Below, piece after piece: positions 35,084-43,446 of a stretch of 64,000 nt of DNA. The first letter of the stretch is position 1; each line of letters opens with the position of its first letter. Made by a program: the position numbers and the translations under genes. Origin of the DNA: Heyndrickxia ginsengihumi (GTDB lineage: Bacteria > Bacillota > Bacilli > Bacillales > Bacillaceae_C); assembly GCF_011008565.1 (NCBI RefSeq), contig NZ_JAAIWK010000003.1, positions 95,300 to 159,299 on the forward strand. Direction: 5' to 3'. Below the pieces are notes generated by a model. It was not told the DNA's origin. It saw nothing but the letters and a program-made list of their open reading frames with translations, and searched no databases.

Positions 35084-35215
35084 AGGCTGGGACAAAAAGC
35101 ATGTAACGAAAGAAACCACGAATATTGCTCTAACCCAGCTCCGGAAGTATACTTCCGGAGCTGGGTTATCCAATGTTCGTCTTTAGCTAACTACTTTTGA
35201 GTTTTGTCCCAGCCT
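35084..35215. repeat. GGCTGGGACAAAA nested inverted repeat, ~132 nt hairpin
   Basis: The outer arms AGGCTGGGACAAAA (35084-35097) and TTTTGTCCCAGCCT (35202-35215) are perfect. Inside, CGAATATTG pairs with CAATGTTCG, and a perfect 36-bp palindrome starting AACCCAGCTCCGGAAG lies at 35132-35167. A T-rich segment follows. It can act as a terminator for the MFS gene; the GGCTGGGACAAAA ends look like a dispersed repeat family of Firmicutes. Confidence 0.88.
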
Positions 35216-35408
35216 TAATTTTTTTGAAATAACTGTTGAAAGGAATTATAAAATAGCTGAAATAGCCCGTTGTCACGGGCTGCTTCCGAATGATTTTCAG
35301 TTAATAAGCATATGATAATGTCGAATAACCTCCTTTTATATATTCATTGTAACCTCTGTACATCTCCATATATTTACGTTTAGTCCAAAAGTTTGTAAGA
35401 AAATCGTA

Positions 35409-35437
35409 TTGACAGTGAGATAGGAATGAAATAAAAT
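35409..35437 (+). promoter_or_regulatory. sigma-A promoter of the siderophore-uptake operon
   Basis: TTGACA at 35409-35414, a 17-base spacer and TAAAAT at 35432-35437. The Fur box begins 8 bases downstream, over the expected start point. Confidence 0.75.
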
Positions 35438-35444
35438 TGTAAAT

Positions 35445-35463
35445 GAAAATAATAATCATTTAC
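35445..35463. promoter_or_regulatory. Fur box 1
   Basis: GAAAATAATAATCATTTAC matches 15 of 19 positions of the Fur consensus GATAATGATAATCATTATC. It lies within a larger inverted repeat, TTGTAAATGA ... TCATTTACAA (35437-35465). Iron-loaded Fur would block the operon. Confidence 0.8.
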
Positions 35464-35516
35464 AATTAGTTTCCGGCATTTTATCTGAAATTTTTAAATA
35501 TATAGGAGGGGTATGT

Positions 35517-36335
35517 ATGTCTAGGCTTTCAGCAAAAAATTTGAAAATTGCCTATGGAGAGACTGAAATTATTCGCGATTTAAGCGTAGAGATTCCAGAT
35601 GGGAAAATTACGAGCATTATCGGTCCTAACGGTTGCGGAAAATCTACATTATTAAAAACATTGTCGCGCATTCTTTTTCCACATAATGGTGCGGTTTACT
35701 TAGATGGTAAAGAAATAGCAAAAGAGGCTACGAAAAAAATTGCCCAAAAGATGGCGATTTTACCACAGTCACCTGATGCCCCAGAGGGATTAACCGTTGC
35801 AGAACTTGTTTCGTATGGGAGATATCCTTATCAAAAAGGATTCGGGAAATTAAAAGCGGATGATTGGAAAGCAATTGATTGGGCATTACAAGTAACTGGT
35901 GTAGATGCATTCAGAAATAGACCAATTGATGCACTTTCAGGAGGACAAAGGCAGCGTGTATGGATTGCCATGGCATTGGCTCAAGAAACCGATATCATTT
36001 TGCTTGATGAACCAACGACTTATTTGGATTTATCCCATCAACTTGAAGTATTAGAGCTACTACAATATTTGAATCGTGTAGAGCATCGTACGATTGTTAT
36101 GGTTATTCATGATTTGAATCAGGCAGCTCGTTTTGCTCATCATATTGTAGCAATGAAAGATGGGGAAATTCAGAAACAAGGCAGTGCTGACGATGTTATG
36201 ACTTGTGAAGTTTTACGAAATGTATTTAATATCGATGCAGAAATTGTAACAGATCCTAGAACAAGAAAGCCGGTTTGTCTCTGTTATGACTTAGTAACCT
36301 CCTATAATAATGCAGCAGATAAAATTGCTCAGTAA
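35517..36335 (+). CDS. iron-siderophore ABC transporter ATP-binding protein
   Basis: A 272-residue FecE/FhuC-type ATPase: Walker A GPNGCGKSTLLKT, signature LSGGQRQRVWIAMAL, Walker B IILLDEPTTYLDLSHQ, switch His VIHDLNQAARF. The DEPTTYLDLSHQ segment is specific to siderophore/B12 importers. AGGAGGGG lies upstream of the ATG. It heads a Fur-controlled operon with a binding protein, two permeases and a reductase. Confidence 0.94.
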   Translation: MSRLSAKNLKIAYGETEIIRDLSVEIPDGKITSIIGPNGCGKSTLLKTLSRILFPHNGAVYLDGKEIAKEATKKIAQKMAILPQSPDAPEGLTVAELVSYGRYPYQKGFGKLKADDWKAIDWALQVTGVDAFRNRPIDALSGGQRQRVWIAMALAQETDIILLDEPTTYLDLSHQLEVLELLQYLNRVEHRTIVMVIHDLNQAARFAHHIVAMKDGEIQKQGSADDVMTCEVLRNVFNIDAEIVTDPRTRKPVCLCYDLVTSYNNAADKIAQ

Positions 36336-36351
36336 ATGATTTTTTACGATA

Positions 36352-36370
36352 CTAATTGATAATGATTTTC
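36352..36370. promoter_or_regulatory. candidate Fur box 2 between ATPase and binding-protein genes
   Basis: CTAATTGATAATGATTTTC matches about 13 of 19 Fur consensus positions, with GATAATGATTTTC the strong part. It lies 29 bases before the lipoprotein gene and may give that gene separate iron control. Confidence 0.5.
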
Positions 36371-36398
36371 AACAAGAGATTAAAGTGGGGGTAAAAGA

Positions 36399-37328
36399 AT
36401 GAAAAGACAGAAATCATTCATTATAACAGTTTTATCGATATGTTGCCTGCTAGTATTGGCTGCTTGCGGAAATGATAAAGCATCTACGAAAAAGGATGCA
36501 GAGCCAAAAACAAAAGTTTATCATGCTGATAATGGAAATGTAAAAGTTCCGACTCATCCATTAAGAGTTGTTGATGTAACGTCTACCTATACAGGATGTT
36601 TGTTAAAGTTAGGAATTACACCTGTAGGGGTTACCCAATATTCGAAAAATAATTCATTTTTTGGTCATAAATTAGATAAGGCAAAAGTTGTAACATCTGA
36701 TTCTCTTGATAAGATTATGGCCTTGAAACCGGATTTAATTATTGATTATACCAATGACAAAAACATTAAAAAGCTATCAAAGATTGCCCCAACAGTTGTA
36801 TATACATATGAAAAGAGAGATTATCTCCAACAATTTATTGAAATTGGTAAATTGGTGGGGAAAGAAAAACAAGCAAAAAATTGGGTTGATCAATGGAATG
36901 CAAAAACAAAAGCTGAAAGTGCAAAAGTGAAAAAGGTCATCGGTAAAGATGCAACGGCTACTGTTTTGGAAAGTTATGGTAAACAAATGTATATTTTCGG
37001 CGATAACTGGGGACGCGGCTCAGAAGTTATCTATCAAGCACTTGGAATCAAGATGCCGGAAAAGGTTAAAAAAGATACAAAACCTGGATATAAAGCAATA
37101 TCTACAGAGGTGATTCCAAAATATGCAGGTGATTATATGTTTGTTTCAAGCTGGGGAGACACATCAAACAATTCATTTATGAAAACAGATGTGTGGAAAT
37201 CATTACCTGCATATAAAAATCATCATGTTATTACAGTGAATGCCAATGATTTCTATTTCAATGACCCGATTTCATTAGAAAATGAATTGAAAATTATTGT
37301 GAATGATTTAGTAGCAGCTAATAAATAA
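36399..37328 (+). CDS. iron-siderophore substrate-binding lipoprotein
   Basis: A 309-residue lipoprotein with signal peptide and lipobox LAAC near residue 23, followed by the FhuD/FeuA-like periplasmic-binding fold: VPTHPLRVVDVTSTYTGCLL, GITPVGVTQYSK, IMALKPDLIIDYT, IGKLVG, and TVNANDFYFNDPISLENEL at the end. It captures a ferric siderophore outside the membrane; hydroxamate type is likely but not proven. GGGGGTAAA precedes the ATG. Confidence 0.9.
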   Translation: MKRQKSFIITVLSICCLLVLAACGNDKASTKKDAEPKTKVYHADNGNVKVPTHPLRVVDVTSTYTGCLLKLGITPVGVTQYSKNNSFFGHKLDKAKVVTSDSLDKIMALKPDLIIDYTNDKNIKKLSKIAPTVVYTYEKRDYLQQFIEIGKLVGKEKQAKNWVDQWNAKTKAESAKVKKVIGKDATATVLESYGKQMYIFGDNWGRGSEVIYQALGIKMPEKVKKDTKPGYKAISTEVIPKYAGDYMFVSSWGDTSNNSFMKTDVWKSLPAYKNHHVITVNANDFYFNDPISLENELKIIVNDLVAANK

Positions 37329-37349
37329 TGAGGTCAAGGGAAGATATAG

Positions 37350-38387
37350 ATGGCACGCATGAATACGGATGAAAAAGGATATTCGATTAAGTCACGTCCA
37401 GCAGTTGGCACAATTGTGTTAACTGCTGGAATTATAATACTTGTTGGTAGCCTAGTCTTAGCGATTTCAGTAGGTGCTGCAAATATTAAATTTTTAACAG
37501 TATGGCAAGCAGTCTTTCAATATGATCCAAGTAAAGAGACTAATAAAATTATTATGAGCTTGCGGATGCCTAGGGAGATTGGAGCTGCTGTTGTCGGAGC
37601 TGCCCTTGCTGTCAGTGGTGCTATTATGCAAGGAATGACACGGAATCCGTTAGCTGATCCTGGTTTACTTGGGCTCAATGCAGGTGCAAGTTTTGCACTA
37701 GCTTGTATTTTTGCGTTTAATCCGCACGTTTCTTTTATGATGATGATGTGTTTTTCATTTTTAGGAGCTGCACTTGGTGCGAGTATGGTGTTTGGGCTCA
37801 GTTCAATGCGAAAAGGAGGACTTTCTCCTTTACGACTTACTTTGGCAGGAGCAGCAGTCTCAGCATTGCTCACATCTTTAGGTGAGGGGATTGCCCTTTA
37901 TTTTAAACTGTCCCAAGACTTAGCTTTTTGGACAGCAGGTGGAGTATCTGGAACGACATGGCTGCAGTTGGAAATTGTTATCCCAATTGTTGTTATTGGT
38001 ATTTTAATTGCGATTATGATGTCAAAAGGATTAACGATTCTAAGTTTTGGTGAAGAAATAGCAAAAGGGTTAGGGCAAAGAACGTTTCTAATGAAATTAA
38101 TTTTAATGCTCATTGTCCTTATTTTAGCGGGTGTTGCCGTATCGCTTGTTGGATCGATCGCATTTGTAGGGTTAATGGTGCCGCAAATAGTACGCTTTGT
38201 GGTAGGAACAGATTATCGTTGGATTATTCCTTGTTCAGCTGTTTTTGGCAGTATTTTAATGGTGTTGGCTGATACGGTTGCACGTACGATTAATGCTCCT
38301 TATGAAACACCGATTGGAGCAGTTGTTTCCTTGATTGGCGTTCCTTTCTTCCTTTATCTTGCGCGAAAAGGAGGAAAGATTAAATGA
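37350..38387 (+). CDS. FecCD-family siderophore permease 1
   Basis: A 345-residue membrane protein of about nine to ten helices. It has the FecCD hallmarks SLRMPREIGAAVVGAALAVS, GAIMQGMTRNPLADPGLLGL and VGSIAFVGLMVPQIVRFVVG, plus the end APYETPIGAVVSLIGVPFFL. It overlaps the next permease by 4 bases (ATGA type). Together they form the heterodimeric channel. Confidence 0.94.
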   Translation: MARMNTDEKGYSIKSRPAVGTIVLTAGIIILVGSLVLAISVGAANIKFLTVWQAVFQYDPSKETNKIIMSLRMPREIGAAVVGAALAVSGAIMQGMTRNPLADPGLLGLNAGASFALACIFAFNPHVSFMMMMCFSFLGAALGASMVFGLSSMRKGGLSPLRLTLAGAAVSALLTSLGEGIALYFKLSQDLAFWTAGGVSGTTWLQLEIVIPIVVIGILIAIMMSKGLTILSFGEEIAKGLGQRTFLMKLILMLIVLILAGVAVSLVGSIAFVGLMVPQIVRFVVGTDYRWIIPCSAVFGSILMVLADTVARTINAPYETPIGAVVSLIGVPFFLYLARKGGKIK

Positions 38388-39391
38388 GGAATACGAATCA
38401 ACAAAAAAGGTTTCGGATAACATTACTCATTTCGCTCATTGTATTAATTACTGTATTAGTTATTAGTCTCGCTACAGGATACATCTCTTTAACTCCTACC
38501 CAGTTATTGCAGATCATAATTGGACAAGGAACAAGTAATGAGAATTTAATTTTTTTCCAGTTTCGACTGCCGCGATTATTAGTTGGGATTTTTGCCGGAA
38601 TGGGATTAGCAGTTTCGGGTGCTATTTTGCAAAGCATAACGCGCAATCCTCTTTCAGATCCAGGAATTTTAGGGATTAATTACGGAGCAGGACTCATGGT
38701 TGTGATTTATATTTCTTATTTTACAGCCGATTCATCTAAGTTCTTATATATATTGCCTTTATTTGCATTAATAGGGGGAATAGCAACAGCCTTTTTGATC
38801 TATCTGTTTTCTTATAAAAAGGGAGAGAGAATGGAGACAACAAGGATTGTTCTCGTTGGTGTTGGTTTGTCAGCGGCCTTTTCTGGAGCAATCATTACAC
38901 TAACGTCCCATTTTAACCGTGATCAATATACTTTTATTGCGAGCTGGCTGGCCGGCACAGTTTGGGGAGATGACTGGAACTTTGTAGTGGCATTACTCCC
39001 TTGGATTGTCTTCTTAATCCCAATTGTATTATTGAAGTCAAATGTCTTAAATACTTTATATTTGCATGAAAATGTTTCTGTTGGACTAGGCGTCCATGTA
39101 GAGCGAGAAAGAATCCTTCTTATTTTGATTGCCGTTGCATTAGCTTCTGCATCTGTTTCTGTAAGTGGAGGAATTGCCTTTATTGGTTTAATGGCTCCGC
39201 ATATTGCACGTTCATTAGTCGGTTCGAGCCATCAATTGTTTGTCCCAATTGCGGCGATGATTGGAGCAATATTATTGATTACTGCTGATACTATCGGGCG
39301 TGTGATTTTAGATCCGAGCGGTATCCCAGCAGGAATTATTGTGACGTTGATTGGAGCGCCATATTTTATGTACTTAATGGCAAAAAAATGA
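38384..39391 (+). CDS. FecCD-family siderophore permease 2
   Basis: A 335-residue permease, partner of the previous one. FRLPRLLVGIFAGMGLAVSG, AILQSITRNPLSDPGILGIN, SGGIAFIGLMAPHIARSLVG and GIPAGIIVTLIGAPYFMYLM are family signatures. It is translationally coupled to the first permease. The reductase gene follows 20 bases later. Confidence 0.94.
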   Translation: MRNTNQQKRFRITLLISLIVLITVLVISLATGYISLTPTQLLQIIIGQGTSNENLIFFQFRLPRLLVGIFAGMGLAVSGAILQSITRNPLSDPGILGINYGAGLMVVIYISYFTADSSKFLYILPLFALIGGIATAFLIYLFSYKKGERMETTRIVLVGVGLSAAFSGAIITLTSHFNRDQYTFIASWLAGTVWGDDWNFVVALLPWIVFLIPIVLLKSNVLNTLYLHENVSVGLGVHVERERILLILIAVALASASVSVSGGIAFIGLMAPHIARSLVGSSHQLFVPIAAMIGAILLITADTIGRVILDPSGIPAGIIVTLIGAPYFMYLMAKK

Positions 39392-39411
39392 TGTATAGGG
39401 AGAGAGTATAA

Positions 39412-40431
39412 ATGGTTAAAGATTTATATGACGTAACGGTTATTGGTGGAGGTCCGATTGGCTTATTTACTACTTTTTATAGCGGCATGCGTAATTTAAA
39501 AACAAAGTTGATTGAATGTACATCTGAATTAGGCGGGAAAATTACGATGTTCTATCCAGAAAAAACATTAAGAGACATTGGTGGAATTACTGGCATTAAA
39601 GGCGGAAATTTAGTTGAACAACTCATTCAACAAGCAAAAACCTTCAATCCAACAATTTGCTTTAATCAACGTATATCTGACCTTGAGAGACTTTCAAATG
39701 GTACTTTTTTGTTAAGAAGTGAAGCAGGAGAAATTCATTATACTCGTACAGTTATTTTAACGGTCGGAGCGGGAATTTTTAAACCAATTAAATTAGATTT
39801 GCCTTATTCAGAACGTTATGAACAATATAATCTCCACTATTCAGTTGATGAACTTGAGCGTTTCCGAAATCAGCGCGTCCTTATTTCAGGCGGTGGAAAT
39901 TCAGCGGTAGACTGGGCAAATGAGCTAGTATCAATTGCGAAAAGTGTGATGGTTGTTCACAGAAACAATGATTTTCGTGGCCATGAACGTCACGTCAGCG
40001 AAATGAGAGAAAAAACAGAAATACTAACTCCCTATACATTAAAACAGTTGCATGGTGATGGCGATTTTATTCAGTCTGTCACAATCGAGCATACTGAAAC
40101 TGGGTTGACAAAGCATATCGAAATAGATGCTCTTGTCGTAAATCATGGTATTCAAGGCGATTATGGAAAAATGGCTCATTGGGGTCTCGAGATGCGTGAA
40201 GAGCGTTTTGTTGTCAACCATGCAATGGAAACGAATATCCCAGGTGTTTTTGCTGCTGGAGATGCGGTCACATATCCTCATAAGTTGAAATTAATAGCAG
40301 GAGGGTTTACAGAAGGGCCGATTGCATTAAATAGCGCTGTACGCTATATGAATCCAAATGCTGAGTCGATGGCCATGTACTCGACCCATCATGAAGCATT
40401 ATTAGAAATGAACCATGAAACATTATATTAA
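39412..40431 (+). CDS. thioredoxin-reductase-like ferredoxin-NADP reductase, probable ferric-siderophore reductase
   Basis: A 339-residue flavoprotein of the YumC/YcgT group. FAD motif VTVIGGGPIGLFTTFYSG at residues ~8-25, NADPH motif RVLISGGGNSAVDWANEL near 158, and GVFAAGDAV near 280. No CxxC redox pair is present, unlike true thioredoxin reductase. Being the last gene of a siderophore operon, it probably reduces the imported ferric complex to release iron; homologues have been linked to this role in bacilli. A terminator follows directly. Confidence 0.88.
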   Translation: MVKDLYDVTVIGGGPIGLFTTFYSGMRNLKTKLIECTSELGGKITMFYPEKTLRDIGGITGIKGGNLVEQLIQQAKTFNPTICFNQRISDLERLSNGTFLLRSEAGEIHYTRTVILTVGAGIFKPIKLDLPYSERYEQYNLHYSVDELERFRNQRVLISGGGNSAVDWANELVSIAKSVMVVHRNNDFRGHERHVSEMREKTEILTPYTLKQLHGDGDFIQSVTIEHTETGLTKHIEIDALVVNHGIQGDYGKMAHWGLEMREERFVVNHAMETNIPGVFAAGDAVTYPHKLKLIAGGFTEGPIALNSAVRYMNPNAESMAMYSTHHEALLEMNHETLY

Positions 40432-40476
40432 AAAAAAGTCTAATTCCGATTGATGGCAGGAATTAGACTTTTTTCT
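40432..40476 (+). terminator. terminator of the siderophore operon
   Basis: AAAGTCTAATTCC and GGAATTAGACTTT form a perfect stem, followed by T residues. A-rich on the left side, so it also works toward the minus strand. Confidence 0.88.
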
Positions 40477-40514
40477 TTATAGCTAAGAGTTATGCATTGT
40501 ATGGAAGTGTCCTT

Positions 40515-41948
40515 TTAATTCAATACAATTGTTTTGCTTGCAATCTTTGTATTGTATCCAGATTTTGAAACGGTTGTTGTAATCAAATATTGTCCTTTAT
40601 AAAAGTGAGAATTGGTTGTTAACTTATAAGTGATGGTACCCTTTGAATTTGTTTTGGTTGTTGTATTCTTAACAACACCTTTAATTGTCGTAATAACGAT
40701 TTTAACATTCGCATCGCTTACGGGTTTTTTAGAATTAGCGTTTAACACATTTTCAGTAATCTGTACAGTATTTCCTCGTTTATAGGTTGATTGGTTTGTT
40801 TTGAGTGAAGTGGAAAAGGAACTTTTTATATACGGAGCTTGAACGAAACCATATCCGTAATAATGATCTTTTCCCTTTGCTCCAAGATCAATGGTCGACG
40901 TATATAATTTTGCAATCAATGCTTGATTACTTAAATGCGGATATTCTTGTTTTAATAAGGCTAATGCACCTGTAACAAACGGCGTGGCCATTGAAGTACC
41001 ATCCATCCAAGCATATTGATTCCCGATATAAGTACTTAAAATATCAACGGCAGGGGCAGTAAATTCAATTTCTTTCCCGATGGATGAAAAAGATGCTTTC
41101 TTTAAATTTTTGCCAACACCACCGACGGCGACTGTTGAAGAAAGCCGTGCAGGATAGTCGATATTATCCGTCTTAGATGATGTTTTTGAATTGCTGTGGT
41201 TGCCGGCAGCTGCGACGACAAGAATTCCATTACGACTTGCTTTATCTACTTCCTTTTTTAGTGCCTCTGAATAGTCTAAAGTACCGAAACTCATATTGAT
41301 AATATTCATGTGATGCTTAATGGACCATTCGATACCTGAAATGACATCAGATATATAACCATCTCCGTCCGACTTTAGTACTTTGACGGCATATATTTGT
41401 GCGTCTGGTGCAACTCCTACAACACCGATCTTGTTATTCTTTGCTGCAATAATACCAGCCACATGTGTGCCGTGGCCATCAGTATCATTGTAAGATTTTG
41501 ATACCATAGAAACGCCGCCGGCAATGGATAAATCCGGATGCTTTGCAATGCCAGTATCTAAAACGGCAATTTTAACTCCTTTTCCTGTAAAATGGGAGCT
41601 CCAAGCTCTAGGGGCCTGAACCTTGCTGACGCCCCAATCACGAATTTGTCCGCTTACTCGCACTTTTTGATCAGGTTCTATTTTAGCAATTTGATCATTT
41701 GCTTGTAACTTTGAAATTGCAGATTGCGGTACTTCACCAGCAATGGCTGAAATGGAATGGAATGAATGTTTTACCTTTCCATCTAATTGTGTAATGGTGT
41801 TTTTCTCTATGTTGTTTTTAAAAATAATGATGACATGTTTTTTTGAAGCGCTGTTCTTTCCATAGGTGATATTCTGTGTGCATGGAACGATGAGGATGGA
41901 ACAAAGAAAGATAAAAAATACTCTATACACATGTTTTCCATATTTCAT
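40515..41948 (-). CDS. secreted subtilisin-like serine protease (S8) with Ig-like tail
   Basis: About 477 residues. A signal peptide covers ~1-30, an I9-type propeptide ~35-105, and the catalytic domain ~110-375. The triad is Asp in VKIAVLDTGIAKHPDL, His in DGHGTHVAGI and Ser in DGTSMATPF; the oxyanion Asn is in AAAGNHSNS. A ~100-residue C-terminal beta-rich, Ser/Thr/Lys-rich domain follows, perhaps for wall contact. ATG 41948 has AGGGGGGA 8 bases upstream, better than the TTG one codon before. It is monocistronic, and convergent with the siderophore operon. Confidence 0.93.
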   Translation of the reverse strand: MKYGKHVYRVFFIFLCSILIVPCTQNITYGKNSASKKHVIIIFKNNIEKNTITQLDGKVKHSFHSISAIAGEVPQSAISKLQANDQIAKIEPDQKVRVSGQIRDWGVSKVQAPRAWSSHFTGKGVKIAVLDTGIAKHPDLSIAGGVSMVSKSYNDTDGHGTHVAGIIAAKNNKIGVVGVAPDAQIYAVKVLKSDGDGYISDVISGIEWSIKHHMNIINMSFGTLDYSEALKKEVDKASRNGILVVAAAGNHSNSKTSSKTDNIDYPARLSSTVAVGGVGKNLKKASFSSIGKEIEFTAPAVDILSTYIGNQYAWMDGTSMATPFVTGALALLKQEYPHLSNQALIAKLYTSTIDLGAKGKDHYYGYGFVQAPYIKSSFSTSLKTNQSTYKRGNTVQITENVLNANSKKPVSDANVKIVITTIKGVVKNTTTKTNSKGTITYKLTTNSHFYKGQYLITTTVSKSGYNTKIASKTIVLN

Positions 41949-42098
41949 CAAGTATGTCCCCCCTTCATGATTTAAACAGTTACTAGAATTATATCAGAAT
42001 CACTCATAACAGAAAGGATAAATTTTATCTGATATTAAAATTTTTAAAAAATAATAAAAGGTTGGATACAGACAAGATTAACATTCCCAAAACATAAG

Positions 42099-42142
42099 AA
42101 AGCATGCTCTAGAGAAGAAGCTTCACTAGAGCATGCTTTTTT
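42099..42142. terminator. hairpin between the CDF gene and the protease gene
   Basis: AAGCATGCTCTAG and CTAGAGCATGCTT are perfect arms. Six T residues follow on the plus strand, and the minus strand has CTTTCTTA. It probably ends the CDF transcript. Confidence 0.7.
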
Positions 42143-42148
42143 GAATTC

Positions 42149-43078
42149 TCACTGCATTTGCGCTTGATGAATGTAATCTGCATGATCGTTAATGGCAGGA
42201 TTTTCAGTTTGAATGGTGGAGTGAATAATGCCATATTTACTTTTTAGCATCTGGTTAATTGTTTTAATAATGGTTAACGGTTCATCGTTCTTCTTTATAA
42301 AAACATGGGCAGTGAGCGAATATTGATCAGTAGCGATATTCCATAGATGCATTTCGTGTACATCTTCTATGCCCTCTAAATGGCGGATATCTGAACGAAT
42401 CTTTTCCAGATCTAATTCCTTTGGTACTGCATCCATTAAAATTAAATAAGATTCATGAACGATTTTAGCTCCGCCAGTAAAAATAACAAAGCCGATGATC
42501 ATACTAATAAGTGGGTCAAAAAAGTATAGGCCTGTAAAATAAATAATGATTGCCGATACGATGACTCCAACGGAATTTAACAGATCCCCGAAGAAATGCC
42601 ATAACGCACTTTTTACATTTAAATTATGCTCTTCTTTAGTGCTTCTATAAAGTATGATTGTCAAGATAATGTTCACGATTAAACCGATTGACGCAATGAT
42701 CATCATCCACTGAAAATCAATTTTTTCGGGATGAATAAATCTTTTAATTCCTTCAATAAAAATTCCAATGGAAATGATGATAAGTGTTAGTCCATTTAAA
42801 AATGATGCAATAATTTCAAATCGCAAATAACCGAATGTATAGTGTTTGTTAGGTGGTCTTGATGCTAAATAAAGAGCAATCATACTAAAGCATAGCGCAA
42901 TGACATCAGAGGCCATATGGGCAGAGTCGGAAAGTAAAGCAAGTGAGTGCGAAATAAGGCCTCCAATAATTTCTACGATTGTAAAAAACAAAGTTAGGAT
43001 GAGTGTCGTCCAAAGTGTTTTTTTAGATTTTTTTTGTATTTTCATATGAGGGAGATGATGGTAATCATAATTTTCCAT
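42149..43078 (-). CDS. cation diffusion facilitator family metal exporter (CzcD-like)
   Basis: A 309-residue protein with six helices and a C-terminal cytoplasmic domain. Metal-site motifs are in helix 2 (LLSDSAHMASDV) and helix 5 (HFFGDLLNSVGV, an HxxxD). The C-terminal domain has EGIEDVHEMHLWNIATDQYS, the usual CDF ferredoxin-like dimer domain. The N-terminal His cluster (YDYHHLPHMK) is short. It exports Zn or related divalent cations by proton exchange. A Fur-box-like site lies ~130 bases upstream. Confidence 0.92.
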   Translation of the reverse strand: MENYDYHHLPHMKIQKKSKKTLWTTLILTLFFTIVEIIGGLISHSLALLSDSAHMASDVIALCFSMIALYLASRPPNKHYTFGYLRFEIIASFLNGLTLIIISIGIFIEGIKRFIHPEKIDFQWMMIIASIGLIVNIILTIILYRSTKEEHNLNVKSALWHFFGDLLNSVGVIVSAIIIYFTGLYFFDPLISMIIGFVIFTGGAKIVHESYLILMDAVPKELDLEKIRSDIRHLEGIEDVHEMHLWNIATDQYSLTAHVFIKKNDEPLTIIKTINQMLKSKYGIIHSTIQTENPAINDHADYIHQAQMQ

Positions 43079-43175
43079 AACATATCACACCTTCTTATTA
43101 ATTTAAAATAAATTTAATTTAATACTTAATATAATACATGTATTCTAACATATTATTTGCGTTATTAATAGTATT

Positions 43176-43215
43176 ATTCTCAATTAGATGTGAAAATTTA
43201 ATTCTAATTGAGAAT
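43176..43215. repeat. 13-bp inverted repeat upstream of the CDF gene
   Basis: ATTCTCAATTAGA at 43176-43188 and TCTAATTGAGAAT at 43203-43215 are perfect arms 14 bases apart. The right arm overlaps the Fur-like site. It may be a paired regulator site; no T-run follows. Confidence 0.5.
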
Positions 43216-43228
43216 GCTAATCAATATC
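43210..43228. promoter_or_regulatory. Fur-box-like site without an adjacent iron gene
   Basis: GAGAATGCTAATCAATATC matches 16 of 19 Fur consensus positions. The only nearby promoter it could serve is that of the CDF exporter on the minus strand, 132 bases away. No plus-strand gene follows; the rest of 43229-43403 shows no coding sequence. Confidence 0.55.
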
Positions 43229-43403
43229 AACTTAGATAAATTCCTCTCAAATAATATGAAGTAAGTGAAGAATGTGTGTTGAAGGGGAAAAGAATAATGT
43301 GATGTTGGTGTTTTTTGTGAGATGGATAGGGGATGCAAGCTTCGCTTTGGGGTTCAGCAAGTATCCTAAAACTGCAATCAATTTGAGTAGGCGTTAGAAA
43401 GAT

Positions 43404-43446
43404 CACTAAAAAAACATTCTAGAGCAATCCAGAATGTTTTTTAGTG
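43404..43446 (-). terminator. terminator of glmS
   Basis: On the minus strand AACATTCT, a 10-base loop and AGAATGTT form the stem, continued by A/T pairs, followed by seven T residues. It starts next to the glmS stop codon. Confidence 0.85.
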
